Shown here piece by piece: positions 57,932 to 64,000 of a stretch of 64,000 bases of DNA (positions within the stretch are counted from its first letter, which is position 1; each line of letters starts with the position of its first letter). Position numbers and translations under genes: made by a program. Source of the stretch: Nicotiana tabacum (lineage: Eukaryota > Streptophyta > Magnoliopsida > Solanales > Solanaceae); assembly GCF_000715075.1 (NCBI RefSeq), contig NC_134102.1, positions 42,727,348-42,791,347 of the forward strand, read 5' to 3'. The notes under the pieces are model-generated. The model was not told the DNA's origin. It did no database searches and saw nothing but the letters and a program-made list of their open reading frames with translations.

Positions 57932-58737
57932 CTATCTAGCCAAGCCGAGAAAACTCCGAATCTCAGTAGCTGAAGACGGTCTGGGCCAACTCTCAACCGC
58001 CTCTAACTTCTTTGGATCCACCTTAATCCCCTTACTGGACACCACGTGCCCCAAGAACGCCACCGAACTGAGCCAAGACTCACACTTGGAGAACTTGGCA
58101 TAAAGCTTCTCTTCCCTCAACCTTTGTAGTATAATCCTCAAATGCTGGGCATGCTCCTCCTGGCTACGTGAGTACACAAGGATATCATCAATGAATACTA
58201 TGAAAAACGAATCATGATATGGGTAAAATACACTGTTCATCAGATGCATGAATGTTGCTGGGGCGTTGGTCAGCCCAAATGACATCACAAGAAACTCATA
58301 GTGATAATAGCGGGTCCTGAATGTCGTCTTCAGAATATCCGAGTCCCGAATCTTCAACTGGTGATCCCCAGAACTCAAATAAATCTTAGAGAAGACCCTT
58401 GCTCCCTGAAGCTGGTCAAATAGATCATCAATGCACGACAAAGGATACTAGTTCTTGATTGTAACTTTGTTCAACTGCCTATGTCTATGCACAACCGCAT
58501 AGTACCATCTTTCTTCTTCACAAGCAAAACTGGTGCACCCTAAGGCGACATACTAGGCCGAATAAACCCCTTAAAAAGGAGCTCCTGAAGCTGCTCCTTC
58601 AATTCCTTCAACTCTGCTTGTGCCATACGATATAGAGGAATAGAAATGGGCTGAGTGCCTGGAACTAAGTCAATACCAAAATCAATATTCCTGTCGGGTG
58701 GCATGCCCGACAGGTCTGCAGGTATCACATCGTGAAA
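57932..58737 (-). pseudogene. Reverse transcriptase of chromovirus B, motif A Asp replaced
   Basis: The minus strand begins [20 protein letters not shown], then [19 protein letters not shown] and FIRPSMSP. A stop at 58540 and a frameshift near 58440-58500 follow, in the KKKDGTMRLCID region. From 58441 the frame gives [22 protein letters not shown]. The family normally reads SKIDLRSG, so the motif A Asp is Tyr here (GAT to TAT). [16 protein letters not shown] and [15 protein letters not shown] (the xIDD box) are intact, as is [15 protein letters not shown]. The enzyme could not be active even if the frame were whole. Confidence 0.9.
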
Positions 58738-58830
58738 GTCTCACACTACCTGAATAGAATTAATAGTAGGAGTATCAGTATCTGCATCCTTCACAAAGGC
58801 CAAATATGACAAACACCCCTTCCCAACCAT

Positions 58831-59460
58831 CTATTGGGCCTTCAAATAAGAAATCACCCTACTGGGAACATAATCTAAAGAACCTCTCCACTCGATCCTT
58901 GGGAACCCCAACATTTCCAACATCACGGTCTTAGTGTGATAATCCAGAATAGCATGACATGGAGATAACCAATCCATACCCAAAATCACATCAAAATCAA
59001 CCATAATAAGCAATAAGAGATCAACTCTAGTCTTAAATCCCCTAATAGTCACTACACATGACTGATACACACAGTCCACTACAATAGTATCACCCACTAG
59101 TGTAGATACTTGAACAGGTGAAACTAAGGACTCACGGGGCATATCTAAATAACGAGCAAAATACGATGATACATACGAATAAGTGGAACCAGGGTCAAAT
59201 AATATAGAAACATCCCTGTGACATACTGAGATAATACTTGTGATCACTGTTTCAGAAGCAACGGCCTCCGACCTAGCAGGAATAGCATAGAATCGAGCCT
59301 GACCACCACCTGATCGATCTCCCCCTCTAGGGAAACCTCTAGCTGCCTGAGCTCCACCCTGAGCTGGCTGAGCGGGTGGTGATGTAACTGGTGCAGAAGT
59401 CATGGCCTGACCCCCTACTGAACTGGACCTCCCAAGAGACGCGGACAATACCTCATAACA
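58831..59460 (-). pseudogene. Aspartic protease region of chromovirus B
   Basis: The minus-strand reading has a Gly/Arg-rich linker (QAARGFPRGGDRSGGGQ) and ARFYAIPARSEA. The active-site region SILFDPGSTYSYVSSYFARY follows, with the family's Asp-Pro-Gly-Ser-Thr in place of DSGS/T. ILGMDWLSPCHAILDYHTK (the usual end of the fold) comes after VDFDV. The frame is open from 59487 to 58831. It is the best preserved part of this element. Confidence 0.9.
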
Positions 59461-60776
59461 TGACCAAGCTCCCCACACTCGTAGCACCCTGATCCGTCAA
59501 TGGTGGTGGGGACTGAATCGGACCTTGAGAACCTGAATAAATTTTAGAAGAACCCGGCACAGATGAACCCTGATTTGATGGAGTACAAAATGAACTCTGA
59601 GCTGGGAGGGCACTGAGAGATGACTGACCCAGACGAGAACTGTATGAACCATGGCTAGTTGATGTGCCACGATGAAACCGGATGAGCCATCTGAGCGGGC
59701 CTATAAGGACAACCCCTGCTGTGGTGGGACTGATCCCCAGAAGAAACGCTGCTGAAATCATACAAACCACGAGGCCTCTTGGCCTCCCACTCCTTACGAT
59801 CCTGACTATGGTCCAACTCTAGCCGCCTAGCAATATCAACAACCTCGTTAAACATAGCACCTGATACATTTTCTCAAGTTGTAACAAAGTGCACTCCATA
59901 GTTGAGGCCATCAATGAACCCCCTAATTCTCTCCCTCTCTGTGGGAACCAACCAAACCGCATGACGATCCAAATCTGAAAATCTCATCTCGTACTAGGTC
60001 ACAAACATGACCTCCTAGCGTAGCTTCTCAAACTGCCTACGCAACTCCTCCCTGCGGGTCGGTGGCACAAACTTCTCCAAGAAGAGAACGGAGAACCTGT
60101 GCCATGAAAGTGGTGCATCGCCGGCTGGCATGCTCCGCTCATAGGTCTCCCACCATCAGAAGGCTACCCCCATCAGCTGATAAGTAGTAAATGAGACCCC
60201 GCTAGTCTCCAGAATACCCGCCGTGCGAAAAATCCGCTGGCACCTATTCTAGAAGTGTTGAGCATCCTCTAACTCAGCCGAACTAAATGATGGAGGCTTG
60301 AGCCTACCAAATCTCTCTAGTCTATTCCACTCCTCATCACTCATAAAAGGACCCACCTAGGACTAAGAAACTACAACCGGCTGGGCTGGTCGTACCCCCG
60401 GTGTCTGAAGTCCCTATACCACCTGCTCTAGAGTACGGGCGATGGGTGTCTGAGTACCTCCTCCGGCCTGAGAAGTGGATAGTGCGACCTAAACTGAAAC
60501 TGCCTTAGCAAGGCTAGCGCAAATAGTTAATATTTGGGCAAAAGCCTCCTAAAGGCCTGGAATCACAATAGGCACAGCTGGCGCCTGAGCTGGTCCCACC
60601 GGCTCGACTACATCTAGAATTTGCTCCCGGGCTGGAGCAACTGGTGGGTCTACAGGTACTGCTCTAGCTGCTATACGAGCTGCACCTCGGCCTCTACCGT
60701 GACCCCGACCTCTCGTGGCCCTAGTTGTTGGTACTGGTGGCCGTCTGTCCGGTCCAGTGGCACGTGTCCTCACCAT
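59440..60776 (-). pseudogene. gag: Gag of chromovirus B with zinc knuckle
   Basis: The minus strand starts at the ATG at 60776 (MVRTRATGPDRRPP), with an Arg/Gly-rich N-terminus. It stops at 60549. Many TAG stops interrupt the rest (for example near 60420, 60355, 60250, 60160, 60015, 59995 and 59872). The capsid core is readable: MSDEEWNRLERFGRLKPPSF, WWETYERSMPAGDAPLSW, RREELRRQFEKL and LDRHAVWLVPTERERIRGF. The C-terminus shifts frame near 59655-59680 and again at the CCHC knuckle, where CYECGELGHVMRYC is legible around 59450-59495. A heavily decayed gene. Confidence 0.87.
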
Positions 60777-60960
60777 CTGTGAGAGAATAGAATAACAGAA
60801 GTTTAGTTCCCGAAATAAGCAAATTCGCATGAAAAGAACACAAGAAAGTGATGTTTTTTCTAAGGGTTCAGCAGCCTCTCGAAGATAAGTACAGACGTCT
60901 TCGTACTGATCCGCAATATTCTACTAAACCTACTCATGACGCGTGAGACCTATTAACCTA

Positions 60961-60976
60961 GGCTACAATACCAACT
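60961..60976 (-). other. Primer binding site of chromovirus B (initiator tRNA-Met type)
   Basis: On the minus strand TTGGTATTGTAGCC follows the LTR end (GGTCGTGACA). The tRNA-iMet complement is TGGTATCAGAGCC, so 10 of 13 bases match. Confidence 0.75.
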
Positions 60977-63915
60977 TGTCACGACCCAAATTCACATGTA
61001 CCTCACAATACAAGGCAAAATGACAAATCACAAAATACATGCATCTTTAATTCGAAACATACTGAAATCGGTTTAAATAAATAAAATCTCATAATAACTG
61101 GATGAAAACACCACAACTCAATACAGAATTTCCCAAAATCCGGGTGTCATTGAGTAAATGAGCATTTATACAATAACATAGTATGACAACTGAAACACTG
61201 TCTAGGAAGGTAGAACAATATAAATAAAACTAAGAGATAAAGGAGGAGAGTCAAGGTCTACGGACGCCAAGGCAACTACCTCAATAGTCTCCTAATTGAA
61301 TAAGCACCAACAGTAGCCACCTCCGTGCCCGGAAGTACCTGGATTAGCACACGAAGTGCAGAGTGTAGTATGAGTACAACCAACTCAATAAGTAACAAGT
61401 CTAACCTTTAGGCTGAAAGCAGTGATGAGATCCACCAATACAGTCCAAATATAGAGTTTAACAGTACAGAAATGACAGGAAATATGACAATAATATGCTG
61501 AGTTAAGCTCAATGCAGATAAAATATGCTAAGTATGACTGATATGAGGAATATTGCATCTCTATATCTACTTGGCAACGTACATATCACATGTGATGCAA
61601 CACAATGAAAACCTCACGTACTCACACTCTCAGAGTTCTTAATCTGACTGTCCCTATTCTTACTCATCACACTTAGTCACTCAGCACTGTATGGTACCTG
61701 CACTCATTGCTGGTATGTTAGATTTCGGAGGGGCGGATCATGTCCAAGTGCTAATAATAAGCCAATTTGGCCTACTGCGGCGTGCAGCCCGATCCCATAA
61801 TGATAAAACCTAAAAGTCCTGCTGCGGCGTACAACCCGATCCACATATAAGCCATAAGGCCTACTACGGCATGCAACCTGATCCACAAATCTCACTCACA
61901 ACATGGTTCTCAGGCCCCAACTCGATCATCAATCTCTCCAGTCTCTCGGGCTCACAATTCTCATGCCAATTAGCCCAAACAATAATATAACACAACAATA
62001 AATATTACAGAGACTGAGATACGATATGCAAATGATGGATGTGCCTGGGTAAAAAATTTCCATCTAAGTAGATAATTCAGTAGCAGAAATGACCATTGTG
62101 GGTCGTAACAGGATAAACATATAGCCTAACATGATTTCTAACATGAATTTGCAGCTCAATTACTCTAACACGTAAAAATCACATGAATAGCTACAAGGTT
62201 TGATGACTACACAGTACCACAGAATCAGCCGGATCACAATTACTTTGGTGCACACCTACACGCCCGTCACCTAGCATGTGAGTCACCTCAAGACCAACCA
62301 CATAACATTGAATTCAAGGATTCATACCCTATGAACCAAGTTTAGAAGTGTTACTTACCTCAAATTGTGCAAATCTCTACTCCACTAAGCCTTTGCCTCG
62401 CTAATCAGCCTCCGAACGCCTCATATCTAGCCACAAACAACTCGATACAATCAACACAAGTAATAGGAATCAATTCCATATGAAAATGCTAAGTTCTTAT
62501 CAAAAGTCAAAAAGTCTACCCCAAATCCACATCTTGGAATCCAACAAAAGTTACAAAATCCGAACACCCATTCAACCACGAGTCCAACCACAATAAAATT
62601 ACCAAATTCTGACTCCAAATCATCACTCAAACCTCTAATTTTTACTCTTCAATACATGGGTCTAAATATTCAATTTTTTCACTTCAATAACACCAAATTT
62701 ACTGGGGGAAATTCAATGGGTATTCAATATTAACGGATAAAAATAAGCAAAAGTGGCTTGCCTCCATAAATCCAGTGAAATCCCTCTCAAATATAGCCTC
62801 CAACCGAGCTTGCAAAGTCCAAAAATGAGAAAATCTCGAAAACCCTTCGAAATATAATCTGCCCAGGCCTTTTGCTTCTGCGGCTGACAATCCGCGTCTG
62901 CAGAACCGCTTTTGGGGGGTGAAAACTCTGCATCTGCGGAAGTCACTTAAGTCCTCACAATCAGCACCTGCGATCCAATATCCACATATATGGAAGTACT
63001 TCTGCGCCCAAACGTCCGTTTCTGCGAAGCTAACCTTGCCTACCCATTTCTGCATCTGCGGAGCCTAGTCGCATCGTGGGCTCGCAGATGCGGAAAATTC
63101 CTCGCACCTGCGACCACTAGCTAGATCCTTCAAGCCTACACCTGCGACCCCTGGCTCACTTCTGCGAGCTCGCACCTGCTACCAATCCCCTGCAGGTGCG
63201 ATCACACCAGAAACCCTTAGCTTCAACAACTTCCTAAGTCCAAATTGTAATCCGATAACGATCCGACATCCACCCGAGGCCTCCAAAACTTCAACAAAAT
63301 ATACCATCAAGCCCTAAAATATGATACACACTTAGTCAAGGCCTCAAATTACATCAAACAACATTAAAAACACGAATCGCACCCCAATTCAAGCCTAATG
63401 GACTTATGAACTTGTAACTTCTACATTTGACATTGAAACTTATCAAATCAACTCATATTGAACTCAAATTTTGAACACAAGTCATAAATGACACAACAAA
63501 CCTATTCCAACTTCCGAAACCAAAATCCAAGCCCGGTAACCACAAAGTTAACTCTCGATCAAACTTCTCAACTCTCCAAACTTCTAATTTTCCAATTTTC
63601 GCCATTTCGAGCCAAAAATCACCTACGGACCGCCAAATGACTATTCATACACACTCCTAAGTCTAAAATCACCCTACGGATCTATCAGAACCGTCAAAAT
63701 TCTATTCCGGAGCCATTTACACATAAATCAACATTCAGTAAACTCTTTCAACTTAGGTTTCCAACCTTGGGACAAAGTATCCCAATTCATTTCGAAACAT
63801 CCCCAAAACCAAATCAACCACCCCGGCAAGTCACATAATAATGATTGAGAACATAATAAGCAGTAAATGGTGGAACAGGGCTACAATACTCAAAACGACC
63901 GGCTGGGTCATTACA
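60977..63915 (-). repeat. 5' LTR of chromovirus B (right)
   Basis: It is 2,939 bp; on the plus strand it runs from TGTCACGACCC to GGCTGGGTCATTACA, followed by the target duplication CTTTA. Its CpG-rich CTTCTGCG cluster lies at 62870-63180 and its three-fold ~45-bp GCCCGATCC block at 61770-61895. It diverges more from the first half of the left LTR than from the second half. Confidence 0.92.
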
Positions 63916-64000
63916 CTTTATGGTGAGCAACTTCTACATTCGATGGCGAAACCTATCAAATCAACTCCGATTGACCTCAAATTTTTCAAACAAGCCATAA
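63916..64000. mobile_element. Right flank of chromovirus B: target duplication and LTR-like sequence
   Basis: CTTTA (63916-63920) is the target duplication. TGGTGAGCA may continue the plus-strand LTR cut at 17832. From about 63929 the text resembles minus-strand chromovirus LTR (ACTTCTACATTCGATGGCGA, compare 63416), so another LTR fragment follows and is cut by the window end. Confidence 0.5.

Larger units (their letters stand above)
30011..63915 (-). mobile_element. Chromovirus B (Tekay/Del-like Ty3/gypsy), split by an Ogre insertion
   Basis: The minus-strand element has LTRs at both ends and identical 5-bp target duplications CTTTA at 30006-30010 and 63916-63920. Without the Ogre insertion it is about 11.1 kb. 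Order on the minus strand: LTR, primer site, gag with zinc knuckle, protease, RT, RNase H, (Ogre), integrase, chromodomain, polypurine tract, LTR. Protease-RT-RNase H-integrase order plus a chromodomain defines Ty3/gypsy chromoviruses. All genes are broken. The left LTR is chimeric with the neighbouring tandem array. Confidence 0.93.

Noticed and set aside
1..64000. tRNA, rRNA, riboswitch, bacterial operon or organellar insert
   Set aside because: I saw no cloverleaf-like tRNA, rRNA core motif, Shine-Dalgarno-spaced gene series or organelle gene anywhere in the window.

Overview
This window is plant nuclear DNA made almost entirely of LTR retrotransposons inserted into one another. I found no intact host gene, tRNA, rRNA, CRISPR array or bacterial-type operon. 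The mixture of families points to a dicot with a large repeat-rich genome. The families are Tekay/Del-like chromoviruses with ~3 kb LTRs, an Ogre/Tat element, an Athila remnant, a short-LTR Ty1/copia element and a Stowaway-like MITE with a CTCCCT terminus. I recognise these LTR and MITE types as common in Solanaceae, especially Nicotiana-like genomes, but that assignment rests on recognition and not on a search.

Layout. 1-2580: AT-rich degenerate repeats, a 136-bp tandem duplication and a 407-bp tandem duplication. 2581-2828: a MITE with TA target duplications. About 2829-4512: the end of an Athila-like LTR, its tRNA-Asp type primer site and a broken gag, cut by a chromovirus solo LTR (4513-7483). 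7508-15314: a Tat-like LTR fragment split by a complete but decayed Ty1/copia element (8140-13872, TSD ATAAG). 15315-17832: a truncated plus-strand chromovirus LTR. 17545-31576: a tandem array of about 2.45-kb units, five complete and one partial, each fusing the end of that plus-strand LTR to the start of a minus-strand LTR. 30011-63915: a minus-strand chromovirus (B) with both LTRs and matching CTTTA target duplications 34 kb apart. Its pol is split by a 22.8-kb minus-strand Ogre/Tat element (34448-57260, TSD GCGAT/ACGAT). The Ogre integrase is in turn split by a 2.4-kb solo LTR (42339-44713, TSD AGGAC/AGGAC).

Order of events that the nesting implies: plus-strand LTR fragment, then chromovirus B, then Ogre inside B, then the solo LTR (originally a full element) inside Ogre. 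The tandem amplification straddles the left junction of B and so followed that insertion or one at the same site. All coding regions are dead. Frameshifts are frequent, and many stops are TAG or TGA where Gln or Trp codons are expected, which fits cytosine deamination in methylated DNA. In chromovirus B catalytic residues are lost in RT, RNase H and integrase.

Most worth a second look: the 2.45-kb array with its mosaic A/B unit structure and the chimeric left LTR; the Ogre element's extra modules (ORF1, a G-patch after the protease, a candidate intron, an archaeal-type RNase H, an ~85-bp hypervariable repeat block before the 3' LTR); a dispersed CCTATAGGCATG motif in one Ogre LTR; and clusters of CpG-containing short palindromes recurring in several chromovirus LTR families.
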